From the NCBI RefSeq assembly GCF_020483305.1, contig NZ_JACWAB010000001.1, forward strand, positions 186,001-250,000: DNA of 64,000 nt, given 5' to 3'. Origin of the DNA: Arthrobacter sp. UM1. GTDB taxonomy: Bacteria > Actinomycetota > Actinomycetes > Actinomycetales > Micrococcaceae. Positions 18,941-27,259 of this stretch are shown one piece after another. Both the position numbers and the translations under genes were made by a program. The notes beneath the pieces were generated by a model. That model was given only the letters and a program-made list of their open reading frames with translations, made no database searches and had not been told where the DNA came from. Positions within the stretch are counted from its first letter, which is position 1, and every line of letters begins with the position of its first letter.

Positions 18941-18993
18941 CTGCGCGGCACTCATGGCGCGCGGCGCGCCGGCGGCACGCAGGCGGGCCCGCT

Positions 18994-19929
18994 TCAGTCC
19001 GCGAGGTGCATGAACTTCTCCGGCACGCGAATCATCCCCTCCTGGCCCACGGACGCCACGAGCAGGCCGTCCCGGGTGTAGATGCGGCCGGTGCCGAGGC
19101 CTCGCGCGCCCGTCGCGTTGGGGGAGTGCTGGACGTAGAGCAGCCAGTCGTCCACGCGGACGTCCCGGTGGAACCACATCGCGTGGTCCAGGCTCGCGAT
19201 GGACATGCCCGGGATCGCCCAGTTGAGCCCGTGCCGGCGCAGGACCGGCTCGAGCAGCGTGTAGTCGCTCGCATAGGCGAGGGCCGCTCGTTGCACGGCC
19301 TGCGGTCCCTCCAGAGCGGTGAACGTCTTCATCCACACGGCGTTGTCGGGGCTGATCTCCAGCTTCTCGCTCGGCAGGTACAGGGGCTCCTGGACGTGCC
19401 GGACGTCGAAGGGACGCTGCTCGGCCCAGAACTTCGCGGCGGGGTGGTCGATCGAGCCGAGGAGCTCGGCCGTCGAGGGCAGGGACTCCGGGTCGGGGGC
19501 GTCGATCGGGACCGGGTCGTAGTGGTCCACGCCTTCGTCGTAGTCCTGGAAGGACGCGATCATCGAGAGCAGCGTCCGTCCGTCCTGGAAGGCGTGAACG
19601 CGCCGCGCGGAGAAGGAGCGGCCGTCGCGCAGATTCTCCACGCCGAACTCGATGGGCCGATCCGCGTCCCCGCCGCGCAGGAAGTATCCGTGCATCGAGT
19701 GGATGTAGCGGCCGTCCGGCATGGTGTCGTTCGCCGCCATGATGGCCTGGCCGATCACCTGGCCGCCGAACACGCGCGGTCCGGGGTTCGGAGCCACGGC
19801 GCCCTCGAAGAAGTCCTCGCCGGACTCCTTGACGCCCAGGTGGCGCAGCTGGAGCACCTTGCGCAGGTTCTCCGTCGGGTCGAACGGGAGGCCGGGGGTC
19901 GTGTCCGTGTTATCCGTCTGTTCGTTCAC
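18994..19929 (-). CDS. tesB: acyl-CoA thioesterase II
   Basis: Hydrolyses medium- and long-chain acyl-CoA to free fatty acid and CoA. The 311-residue double hot-dog protein shows the TesB segments FGGQVIGQAIMAA near residue 54, HSMHGYFLRGGD near 80, and in the second domain the catalytic Asp in ASLDHAMWFH and Gln in VASVGQEG. The GTG start at 19929 follows TAGAAT by 6 nt with no ribosome binding site, so translation is probably leaderless. It is divergent from another hot-dog thioesterase gene. Confidence 0.93.
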   Translation of the reverse strand: MNEQTDNTDTTPGLPFDPTENLRKVLQLRHLGVKESGEDFFEGAVAPNPGPRVFGGQVIGQAIMAANDTMPDGRYIHSMHGYFLRGGDADRPIEFGVENLRDGRSFSARRVHAFQDGRTLLSMIASFQDYDEGVDHYDPVPIDAPDPESLPSTAELLGSIDHPAAKFWAEQRPFDVRHVQEPLYLPSEKLEISPDNAVWMKTFTALEGPQAVQRAALAYASDYTLLEPVLRRHGLNWAIPGMSIASLDHAMWFHRDVRVDDWLLYVQHSPNATGARGLGTGRIYTRDGLLVASVGQEGMIRVPEKFMHLAD

Positions 19930-19935
19930 CTTGCC

Positions 19936-19941
19936 ATTCTA
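19936..19941 (-). promoter_or_regulatory. -10 box of leaderless tesB promoter
   Basis: TAGAAT on the minus strand, 6 nt before the GTG start of tesB. Confidence 0.65.
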
Positions 19942-19960
19942 ACGACGCCAGCGGCGGCGA

Positions 19961-19966
19961 TAGGCT
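19961..19966 (+). promoter_or_regulatory. probable -10 box for the thioesterase gene at 20016
   Basis: TAGGCT, predicting a start near 19973 and a 43-nt leader that contains GAGGAG before ATG 20016. Confidence 0.5.
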
Positions 19967-20015
19967 CGACTGAAGACGCATTCAGCGGATCCCGCCACAC
20001 GACCCGAGGAGAGCG

Positions 20016-20486
20016 ATGCACACGATCACCATCCAGATGCGCTGGGGAGACATCGACCAGTACCGGCACGTGAACAACGTCCGCTACGCGCAGTACCTCG
20101 AGGACGCCCGTGTGCTGCTCATGCACCAGCCCATCGCCGACTTCGCACCGGACCACCCGCGAGCGGCCGAGTCCATCTGGGACCTGCTCAAGCCGGACAA
20201 CGTCGCGTTCATCGCCCGCCAGGAGATCGAGTACCGCGAGGCCACCGAGTACTCCCCGGAGCCGCTCGAGGTCCTCATCGGCGTGAGCTCCATCGGCGGA
20301 TCCAGCTATGACTTCGCCTACGAGGTCCGCCAGGACGGCCGTCTCAAGACGGTCGCGGAGGTGAGCGTCGTCGTCGTGGACAAGGACTCGGGACGGCCCG
20401 CCCGCATCACCCCGGAGCTCAAGAGCGTCCTCGAGGCCCTGCGCTGCGACCCTGCGCCGCTGCGCCGCCGCCGGAGCGGAGCATGA
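20016..20486 (+). CDS. 4HBT-type acyl-CoA thioesterase
   Basis: 156-residue single hot-dog protein. The N-terminal RWGDIDQYRHVNNVRYAQYL segment is the classic 4-hydroxybenzoyl-CoA thioesterase/YbgC signature with the catalytic aspartate; the helix and IEYREATEYSPEPLEV strands follow. The basic tail (LRRRRSGA) is variable. Substrate cannot be told from sequence. ATG 20016 has GAGGAG 7 nt upstream. The stop overlaps the next gene by 4 nt (ATGA), so the two are translationally coupled. Confidence 0.9.
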   Translation: MHTITIQMRWGDIDQYRHVNNVRYAQYLEDARVLLMHQPIADFAPDHPRAAESIWDLLKPDNVAFIARQEIEYREATEYSPEPLEVLIGVSSIGGSSYDFAYEVRQDGRLKTVAEVSVVVVDKDSGRPARITPELKSVLEALRCDPAPLRRRRSGA

Positions 20487-21169
20487 GCCGCCCGCTGCTG
20501 AACCTGGGGGACCGGGAGACGGCGCTGGACCTCGCGTCCTTCCTCCGCCGCGCCCGTGCGCTCGACGACGACGGCGCCCGCCTGACCCTCGTCCCCGGCG
20601 AGGGCGCTGACGCGCCGGCCCGGCTCGACGTCACGGTCCCCGTGCTCACCCGCTCCGGACTGCTGGACGCCGGTCCAGAGGTCTTCGCGGTCCGCTCGTG
20701 GAGCGTGCCCCCGGGCCACCCGGCCGCGGACGCCGTGTTCGAGCACGGCGCGCTGCTGGACCGCCTCGAGCGGGGAGACGGCACCGAGTGGCCGCTGCCG
20801 CCGTCCGAGATCCACCGCGCGTGGGCCGGACAGGCGGTCCCCCGGTCCGGCTGGGCCCGTGCGGGAGTGCTCGAGCCTGCGGCCCTCAAGGACGCAGACG
20901 CACGGGGCACGCGGGAGATCGCGGAGGCCCTTCCCGAGGCGCCGGGGCAGGCGGTGCTCGCCCAGGCTCGGCGGGCCGTGTGGGGCCGTGCGGACGAGGC
21001 GCTCGGCGGACTGCCCGGCGCCGTGGGCTTCGCCGCGGTCAAGCTCGGCTTCCTCTCAGCGGGGAGCTCGGAGCCGGTCCCGGTCCTCACCCGGCAGGAC
21101 CACGTCCTGGTGTCGGGACGGTACGGGAGCGTCGTCGTGCGGATTCCGGGGCTCAGCCCGGAGCGTTGA
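20483..21169 (+). CDS. conserved hypothetical protein
   Basis: 228-residue cytosolic protein, not recognised. It has no signal peptide, membrane span or known motif. The sequence is Arg/Ala/Leu-rich with a beta-rich C-terminal third (AVKLGFLSAGSS, HVLVSGRYGSVVVRIPG). Codon usage and composition match the backbone, and the ATGA overlap with the upstream thioesterase supports a real gene. Its last 17 nt overlap the convergent glbO end. Confidence 0.7.
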   Translation: MSRPLLNLGDRETALDLASFLRRARALDDDGARLTLVPGEGADAPARLDVTVPVLTRSGLLDAGPEVFAVRSWSVPPGHPAADAVFEHGALLDRLERGDGTEWPLPPSEIHRAWAGQAVPRSGWARAGVLEPAALKDADARGTREIAEALPEAPGQAVLAQARRAVWGRADEALGGLPGAVGFAAVKLGFLSAGSSEPVPVLTRQDHVLVSGRYGSVVVRIPGLSPER

Positions 21170-21680
21170 CGAGGGAGTGGGCCGCCCGGTCCAGGTAGTC
21201 CCAGAGCGTGGCCTCGTGCAGGGGAGAGAGCTCCAGCGAGTCCACGGCCGTGCGCATGTGCGCGAGCCAGGCGTCGCGCGCCCAGGAGTCGATCGTGAAC
21301 GGCATGTGCCGCATCCGCAGACGGGGGTGGCCGCGCTCCTGGCTGTACGTGGTGGGGCCGCCCCAGTACTGCTCGAGGAACATGAGGAGCCTGCGGCGCG
21401 CCGGACGGAGGTCTTCCTCGGGGTACATGGCCCGGAAGCGCTCGTCCTTCTCCACCTCGTCGTAGAAGACGTCCACGAGCTTGGCGAACGTCTCGTGACC
21501 GCCGATCTGCTCGTAGAAGGTCGCCGCGGGGGCGGCCCAGTCGTCCTTCTCCACGGCGCGGAGGCCCAGGTTACGGCGCGGAGCGGCCTGAGAGGCAGGC
21601 TTCCCGCCCGGCTGCGACCCGGGCCGCGGTTCGGGCTGGCGTTCCGGCTGCGAGGCGTCGGCGCTGGTCTGATCCGTCAT
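21153..21680 (-). CDS. glbO: group II truncated haemoglobin
   Basis: 175-residue haem protein of the trHbO group, for oxygen or NO chemistry near the membrane. After a disordered Pro/Gln/Ser-rich N terminus (1-45), the globin begins at FYEQIGGHETF, continues through VDVFYDEVEKDERFRAMYPEEDL and QYWGGPTTYSQERGHP, and has the proximal histidine in RMRHMPF and the group-typical Trp (G8) in RDAWLAHM. It is the last gene of a coupled run: its ATG overlaps the stop of the MscS gene by 4 nt. The end overlaps the convergent hypothetical gene. Confidence 0.92.
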   Translation of the reverse strand: MTDQTSADASQPERQPEPRPGSQPGGKPASQAAPRRNLGLRAVEKDDWAAPAATFYEQIGGHETFAKLVDVFYDEVEKDERFRAMYPEEDLRPARRRLLMFLEQYWGGPTTYSQERGHPRLRMRHMPFTIDSWARDAWLAHMRTAVDSLELSPLHEATLWDYLDRAAHSLVNAPG

Positions 21681-22420
21681 CGCGGGTCCTCCTGGGTCCT
21701 GTTCTGGGGTGCGGTCGTGCGGTGAGGCCCCTCGGTCGCCTCGGTCCGCGGAAGGCGGCCGGTGGGCGGGGCCGAGGACGCGCTCGGGTCCTCGGCCGGC
21801 CTGGTCACCGGGATGGCTGTGGTGGCTGTGCCCTGCGAGCGGTTGGCCACGCGGAGGATCTCCCCGTTGCGCAGGTACCAGATGGCGCCGTCCTCGGCCT
21901 CGACCGTGGTGATCCGCAGCGACATGGCCCGCACGCGGCCCACCACCTCGCTCGTCTCGATGAGGTCGCCGATGCCGAACTGGTCCTCGAGCGTGATGAA
22001 GATGCCCGCGAGATAGTCCCTCAGGATCTGCTGGAAACCGAAGCCGACGGCCACTCCGACGATGCCGACGCTCGTGAGCAGGGGAGTCGCCGGGTACTCC
22101 CACACCTGCAGCAGGGTGAGCAGCGAGACCACGACGACGACCACGGTCACCGCGTTGGTGAGCAGCGAGGCGATCGTCGTCGTCCTCCGCTCCCGGCGCT
22201 GGGACTCGCGACGGCGCTGTGCCGGCGTGGAGCCGCGCAGGGCCATGAGGCGCACGAAGCCCGGCGCACCGGCCACGGCCCGGAGCATTCGGTGGATGAA
22301 CAGCCTCGAGGCCAGGATGATGAGCACGGCCACGAGGAGCACCACGGCGGTCTGGACCACCTGCTGGCTGACCGTTCCCAGCCAGGCGGCCGCGGACGGA
22401 GTCGGCTCGGGCCCGTTCAT
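21677..22420 (-). CDS. small-conductance mechanosensitive channel, MscS family
   Basis: 247-residue inner membrane channel. Two N-terminal helices (about residues 20-42 and 85-110) are followed by the pore helix TM3 with the Gly/Ala pattern SVGIVGVAVGFGFQQILRDY and the beta domain entry DQFGIGDLIE. The C-terminal domain is short and ends in a Pro/Thr-rich disordered tail, so it is a minimal MscS. It overlaps osmC upstream and glbO downstream by 4 nt each, consistent with one operon of stress functions. Confidence 0.9.
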   Translation of the reverse strand: MNGPEPTPSAAAWLGTVSQQVVQTAVVLLVAVLIILASRLFIHRMLRAVAGAPGFVRLMALRGSTPAQRRRESQRRERRTTTIASLLTNAVTVVVVVVSLLTLLQVWEYPATPLLTSVGIVGVAVGFGFQQILRDYLAGIFITLEDQFGIGDLIETSEVVGRVRAMSLRITTVEAEDGAIWYLRNGEILRVANRSQGTATTAIPVTRPAEDPSASSAPPTGRLPRTEATEGPHRTTAPQNRTQEDPR

Positions 22421-22917
22421 GCCCGGTCCTCCGCGGCGGCATCGGCCCCGGCCGCCCCATGCCCAGCGGACTCGACCCGCACGGGGAAGGAGACGCTGCG
22501 GGCGATGAAGCACACCGCGTGCGCCCGCTCGTGCAGCCGCTCGAGGACGTCCGCCTCCAGGGGCTCGGCCGCGGTCACCTCGGGCCGCAGGACAACCTCC
22601 TCGAACTGGCCCGAGTGGTCCGGGTTGAGGGCCATCCGCCCGACGGCGCGGTCTGTGTACCCCGTCACCGTCACGCCCTCGAGCACCGCCTGGTGCAGGA
22701 AGGAGAGCATGTGGCAGGAGGAGAGCGCGGAGACGAGCAGCTGCTCCGGGTTCCAGCGCTCCGCGTCCCCGTGGAAGGCGCGGTCCGCGGACACCGCCAG
22801 CTCGCCGGGGCCCTCGGCCGAGGCCGTGTGCGCCCGGGAGTAGGAGCGGTAGTCCGCGGTGCCCCGGTCCGAGGACCAGGCGGTGGTGATCTCGAAGAGA
22901 TGGTCGGTGACGCTCAT
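22417..22917 (-). CDS. OsmC/Ohr family peroxiredoxin-like protein
   Basis: 166-residue OsmC-fold protein that would reduce organic hydroperoxides. Both redox cysteines are present: one in LSSCHML near residue 69 and one in HAVCFIA near 137, with the conserved N-P-E-Q-L segment between. The alanine-rich tail is variable. The stop overlaps the MscS start (ATGA). It begins 24 nt after the frameshifted pepN gene, on the same strand. Confidence 0.9.
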   Translation of the reverse strand: MSVTDHLFEITTAWSSDRGTADYRSYSRAHTASAEGPGELAVSADRAFHGDAERWNPEQLLVSALSSCHMLSFLHQAVLEGVTVTGYTDRAVGRMALNPDHSGQFEEVVLRPEVTAAEPLEADVLERLHERAHAVCFIARSVSFPVRVESAGHGAAGADAAAEDRA

Positions 22918-22941
22918 GTCCTCGAGCCTATCGGCCGAACC

Positions 22942-25495
22942 TCAGCGCTCGCCGGGGAAGGCCTCCTGGATCCGCAGGGCGCGCTCGAGCCCGTCGTGGG
23001 ACTCGAGCAGCATGCGCTTGAGCGCCGCGTCCGAGTCTCCGATCCGGTCGATGTAGGCGCGCGAGGCGGCCACGGTCTCCGGGGAGACGGCCCGCATCGG
23101 GTAGAGGCCCCGGGCGAGGGTCTGCGTGACCTCGTGGGAGAGCTTGCCCTTGATCTCGTCCAGCCGGCGGAAGTACTCGTCCGCGAAGCGGGCGTGCTCC
23201 CGCGAGTCCAGGCCGCCCTGGAAGCCCGCCGCAGCCATGCGGAGGGTGAGGTTGGGGATCGAGCGGTCCGTGAAGAGCCTCTCGAACGTGCGCGCCCGGC
23301 TCTCCTCGCCGAGGATGCCCGCACGGGCGGCGGCCGCCTGCTCCGCGCCGCTCGCCGTGTCGTCCGCCGCGAGCATCTCCGCGATGTCCTCCTCGCCGGC
23401 GGCCCCCGCCGAGACGAGCGACTGCAGGAGCGTCCACTTCATCGACTCGTCCAGCTCGAGGCCCTCGAGGACCCGGCGGCCCTCGTAGACCTCGCGCACG
23501 ATCCCGGCGTGCTTCCCGTCCTTCGCCGCGAACGCGAAGAACTGGGCCAGCTGCAGCTGCATGTCCGAGCCCGGCTCCGCCGCCTCGAGGGCCTCGAGAG
23601 CGCGGGCGGCGGTCTTCTCCGCCACGGCCGCGCGGTCCGCCGGCGCCACGTAGGTCTGCAGGGCGGTGCGGGCGTTGCGCAGGGTCATGGAGACCACCGC
23701 CGACGTCGTCTCCCGCGGGACGTTCGAGAGCACGATCTCGAGGAAGTCGCGCGGATCGATCTCCGCGTCCCGGGTGCCCTCCCAGGCCGCGCCCCAGAGC
23801 AGGACGCGCGCAAGCGAGTCCTCGACGTCCGCGAGCCGCTCCTTGGCCACCGCGAAGGAGGACTCGTCGAGGCGGATCTTGCCGTACCCGAGGTCGCCGT
23901 CGTTGACGAGCACGATGTCCCCGGCGGCCGCGCCGACGAGCTCCGGAACCTCGGTGCGCTCGCCGTCGACGTCGATCTCCGCGTGCGCCGTCCGGCGGAT
24001 GACCCCGCCCTCGTCGGTGTAGACGCCCACGCCGATCCGCTGCGGCCGCAGGGTCGGGTACCCCTCCGGGGCGCTCTGCACGACGGCGAAGGAGGAGTAC
24101 TCGCCCCCGGAGACCTCGAACTCCGCCCCGAGCGTGTTGACGCCGGCGGTCTGGAGCCACGCGCGGCCCCACGAGGAGAGATCGCGGCCCGAGGACGCCT
24201 CGAGCTCGCGCAGGAGGTCCGGCAGCTCGGTGTTGCCCCACGCGTGCTTCGTGAAGTACTCCCGCACGCCCGCCATGAACTGCTCCTGGCCCACCCAGGC
24301 CACGAGCTGGCGCAGCACCGAGGCGCCCTTGGCGTACGTGATGCCGTCGAAGTTGACCTGCACGTCGTCGAGGTCGCGGATCTCGGCGACGATCGGGTGC
24401 GTCGTCGGCAGCTGGTCCTGCGAGTACGCCCACCACTTGTCCGTGGCGGAGAACGCCGTCCACGCCTCGGAGAACTCCGTGGCCTCCGCCGCGGAGAGGG
24501 TGGCACATGAACTCGGCGAAGGACTCGTTGAGCCAGAGGTCGTTCCACCACTTCATCGTGACGAGGTCGCCGAACCACATGTGGGCGAGCTCGTGGAGGA
24601 TCGTGATGGCGCGGCGCTCCCGCACGGACTCGGGCACCTTGCCGCGGAAGACGTAGGACTCCAGATAGGTCACCGCGCCGGCGTTCTCCATCGCGCCCGC
24701 GTTGAAGTCGGGGACGAAGAGCTGGTCGTACTTCGTGAACGGGTACGGCGTCCCGAACTGCTCCTCGTAGAACGCGAAGCCCTGCCGCGTCAGCTCGAAC
24801 ACGTTCTCCGCGTCCATGTACCGGGCCATCGACCTGCGCGTGTACACGCCGAGGGCGATCTCCCGGCCGCTCGAGCTCGTCAGCGAGGAGTGCACGCCCG
24901 TGTACGGGCCCGCGATGAGCGCCGTGATGTAGGAGGACATGCGCGGCGTCGGCTGGAAGTCCCAGCGCGAAGCGCCCTCGTGCGCGCGGACCGGCTCCGG
25001 AGTCGGCTCGTTGGAGACCACCTCCCAGTGCTCCGGCGCGGTCACGGAGAACGCGAACTCGCTCTTGAGGTCCGGCTGCTCGAACACCGCGAACATGCGG
25101 CGCGAGTCCGGCACCTCGAACTGCGTGTACAGGTAGACCTCCCCGTCCACCGGGTCCACGAACCGGTGCAGGCCCTCGCCCGTGTTCATGTACAGCGCGT
25201 CCGCGTCCACCACGAGCTCATTCTCCGCCTGGAGGTCCGGCAGCTGGATGCGCACGCCGTCGGAGACCTCCGCCGGGTCCAGCTCGCGCCCGTTGAGCGT
25301 GACCGAGCGGACCGAGTCCGTGACCGCGTCGATGAAGGTGGACGCCCCCTCCCGCGCGGAGAAGCGCACCGCCGTGCGGGAGCGGAACACCTTCTCGCCG
25401 ACCGTGAGGTCGAGCTCCACCCGGTAGTCGTGGACGTCGGTGACGATCGAGGCGCGCTCGACGGCCTCGGCGCGGGTCAGGTTCATTCCAGGCAT
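22942..25495 (-). pseudogene. pepN: aminopeptidase N, broken by a single-base frameshift
   Basis: M1 zinc aminopeptidase of about 850 residues. The 5' part (25495 to about 24505) is in one frame and holds the exopeptidase motif GAMENAG and the zinc site HELAHMWFGD plus NESFAEF. Immediately after EFM the frame shifts: removing one of the two bases G24502/G24503 restores EFM-C-T-L-S-A-A-E-A-T and continues, without a stop, through the ERAP1-like C-terminal domain to the stop at 22942. The downstream part has normal coding character for over 500 codons, so this is either a very recent mutation or a base-call error. The start is ATG 25495 with AAGGGAG upstream. It heads the pepN-osmC-mscS-glbO cluster. 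Confidence 0.88.
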
Positions 25496-25570
25496 GAAGG
25501 CTCCCTTGGGACGTGGATCACAGATGTTCAAGAGTCATTGAGCATTCTGCCACCCGCGGCGCTCGCGGGA

Positions 25571-25576
25571 TACTGT
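25571..25576 (+). promoter_or_regulatory. probable -10 box for rpiB
   Basis: TACTGT, predicting a start near 25583 and a short leader with GGGGAGA before ATG 25618. The divergent pepN start is 75 nt away. Confidence 0.45.
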
Positions 25577-25617
25577 GGGGGAGTCCGCGCCCGACGACGT
25601 CCACTGGGGAGAAGCGC

Positions 25618-26082
25618 ATGCGAGTCCACATCGCCACCGACCACGCCGGCCTCGAGCTGAGCCACGCCCTCATCGAGCACCTCTCCGCGCAGGGCTACGA
25701 GATGGTGGACCACGGCCCCCAGTCCTACGATCCGCTCGACGACTACCCGGGATTCTGCATCGCGGCCGCGCAGGCCGTCGTCGCGGACCAGGAGGCCGGC
25801 GTCGACGCCCTCGGGATCGTCCTCGGCGGCAGCGGCAACGGCGAGCAGATCGCGGCGAACAAGGTGCCGGGCGTCCGCGCGGCGCTCGCGTGGAGCGAGG
25901 CCACGGCCAAGCTGGCCCGGGAGCACAACGACGCGAACGTCGTCGCCGTCGGCAACCGCCAGCACACCATTGAGGAGGCCACCCGGATCATCGAGTGGTT
26001 CCTCGCGGAGCCGTTCAGCGGGGACGAGCGCCACGTGCGGCGGATCGGCCAGATCGCCGAGTACGAGCTCGAGCGGGGCTAG
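25618..26082 (+). CDS. rpiB: ribose-5-phosphate isomerase B
   Basis: Interconverts ribose 5-phosphate and ribulose 5-phosphate. The 154-residue LacA/RpiB-family protein has HIATDHAGLELSH at the N terminus, the anion loop GIVLGGSGNGEQIAANKVPGV and HNDANVVAVGNR. The active-site base position after GGSGNGE is as in the actinobacterial RpiB group, where a glutamate replaces the E. coli cysteine. GGGGAGA precedes ATG 25618. Its TAG stop and that of the convergent membrane gene share the palindrome CTAG. Confidence 0.93.
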   Translation: MRVHIATDHAGLELSHALIEHLSAQGYEMVDHGPQSYDPLDDYPGFCIAAAQAVVADQEAGVDALGIVLGGSGNGEQIAANKVPGVRAALAWSEATAKLAREHNDANVVAVGNRQHTIEEATRIIEWFLAEPFSGDERHVRRIGQIAEYELERG

Positions 26083-26585
26083 ACCCGCGGCGGATCGGCG
26101 GGGCGCGGCTTCCGGTAGGCGTCCCGCATGTGGTCGCTCGTGAGGAAGTCCGCGATGCCGATCATGACGATGCTGAACACGATCTGCTCCGTCACCATCC
26201 ACGCCGGGTAGAGGCCCGGAATCGCGCTGAGGACGAGCGTGATGACGGGGAAGATCTGCGAGAACAGCCGCAGGCGCATGTACGCCCAGCGCCAGCCGAG
26301 CGAGGCCCGCCAGCCGAAGTAGAAGAGCGTGGCCGTCATGCCGAGCACGACGACGGTGCGCATCCACACCGCGAAGGGGACGCGGTGTCCTTCTCCGGCG
26401 AGGACGAGCGCGAAGACGACCGCCCCTGCGCCGAGGAGCAGCTCGAATCCCAGGAGCCAGAAGACCCAGGTGTAGGCGCGGCGGGTGCGCGCGTGGAGGC
26501 GGCTCTCCTCGGGGATGCGGTACTCGGCGTCCTTGCCGCCGGCGAGGCGGTCGAGCTTGAGCAGGAGATCGGATGTGGACGGCAT
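26079..26585 (-). CDS. four-helix integral membrane protein of unknown function
   Basis: 168-residue protein with four hydrophobic spans (about residues 40-62, 70-92, 108-124 and 130-148) between basic N- and C-terminal ends. No recognised domain. It is a single gene convergent with rpiB. ATG 26585 follows TAGCGT by 6 nt, so the transcript is probably leaderless. Confidence 0.75.
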   Translation of the reverse strand: MPSTSDLLLKLDRLAGGKDAEYRIPEESRLHARTRRAYTWVFWLLGFELLLGAGAVVFALVLAGEGHRVPFAVWMRTVVVLGMTATLFYFGWRASLGWRWAYMRLRLFSQIFPVITLVLSAIPGLYPAWMVTEQIVFSIVMIGIADFLTSDHMRDAYRKPRPADPPRV

Positions 26586-26591
26586 GAGGCC

Positions 26592-26597
26592 ACGCTA
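26592..26597 (-). promoter_or_regulatory. -10 box of leaderless membrane protein gene
   Basis: TAGCGT on the minus strand, 6 nt before ATG 26585. Confidence 0.55.
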
Positions 26598-26678
26598 TCG
26601 GGGCCTGGGGCCGGCGGGACGTCAACCGAACGGGTGAACCGGGCGGAGCGCGCCGTGCCCAGGGGCCGGCGACCGCCG

Positions 26679-27110
26679 TCAGCGCATGACGGAGCTGAGC
26701 AGGAGGCTCGTCTCCGAGCCGACGATCCCCTCGATGCCGCGGAGCCGGCGCAGAAGGGCGTCGAACGCCCCGAGCGACTCGCAGCGCACCTCCGCCACGA
26801 GGTCCCAGTTCCCGTTCGTCGTGTGGAGGGCGGAGATCTCCGGGACTCCGCTGAGCCGTGCGATGACCTGGTCCGTGGTCTGCCGCTCCACCTGGAGCAT
26901 GCAGACGGCGCGAACCGCCTCGGCGTCGGCGTCGTCTCTCACGCGCACCGTGAAGCCCACGATGACGCCCCGGTTGGTCAGCGAGTCGATCCGCTTGGTC
27001 ACCGTGGCGCGGGAGACCCCGAGCTCCTCGGCGAGAGCCGCGATGGGGGCGCGGCCGTCCCTCCGCAGGGCGGCGAGGAGGCGGTGGTCGAGGTCGGTCA
27101 GGGAAGCCAT
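26679..27110 (-). CDS. Lrp/AsnC family transcriptional regulator
   Basis: 143-residue feast/famine regulator. The N-terminal helix-turn-helix (LDHRLLAALRRDGRAP through LGVSRATVTKRIDSLTNRG) is followed by the RAM ligand-binding domain with TTNGNWDLVAEV. The divergent neighbour is ornithine cyclodeaminase with a 149-nt shared intergenic region, so it probably controls that gene in response to an amino acid; Lrp-family regulators of ocd and putA genes are a known pattern. The ATG at 27110 lies 7 nt after TAGCAT. Confidence 0.92.
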   Translation of the reverse strand: MASLTDLDHRLLAALRRDGRAPIAALAEELGVSRATVTKRIDSLTNRGVIVGFTVRVRDDADAEAVRAVCMLQVERQTTDQVIARLSGVPEISALHTTNGNWDLVAEVRCESLGAFDALLRRLRGIEGIVGSETSLLLSSVMR

Positions 27111-27259
27111 GATCACAATGCTAATGACTCCTGTGCACTCTGTTCATCCGGGTGTCACTCTGCGAACGCTTTGGCCATGACGAACGGCAGGAAATTTCAC
27201 TAGTCTCGGTTCCGTTCTCTAGATTCCGCATGTTTTCCCTGCCTGAAGGAGGCTGAGCG
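27111..27259. promoter_or_regulatory. divergent control region between lrp-type regulator and ocd
   Basis: 149 nt, more A+T-rich than its surroundings. TAGCAT (27118-27123, minus strand) serves the regulator as a leaderless -10 box. On the plus strand, TAGTCT near 27202 or TAGATT near 27221 could be the ocd -10 box. The A+T-rich stretch near 27185-27200 is the kind of site Lrp proteins use. Confidence 0.5.
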
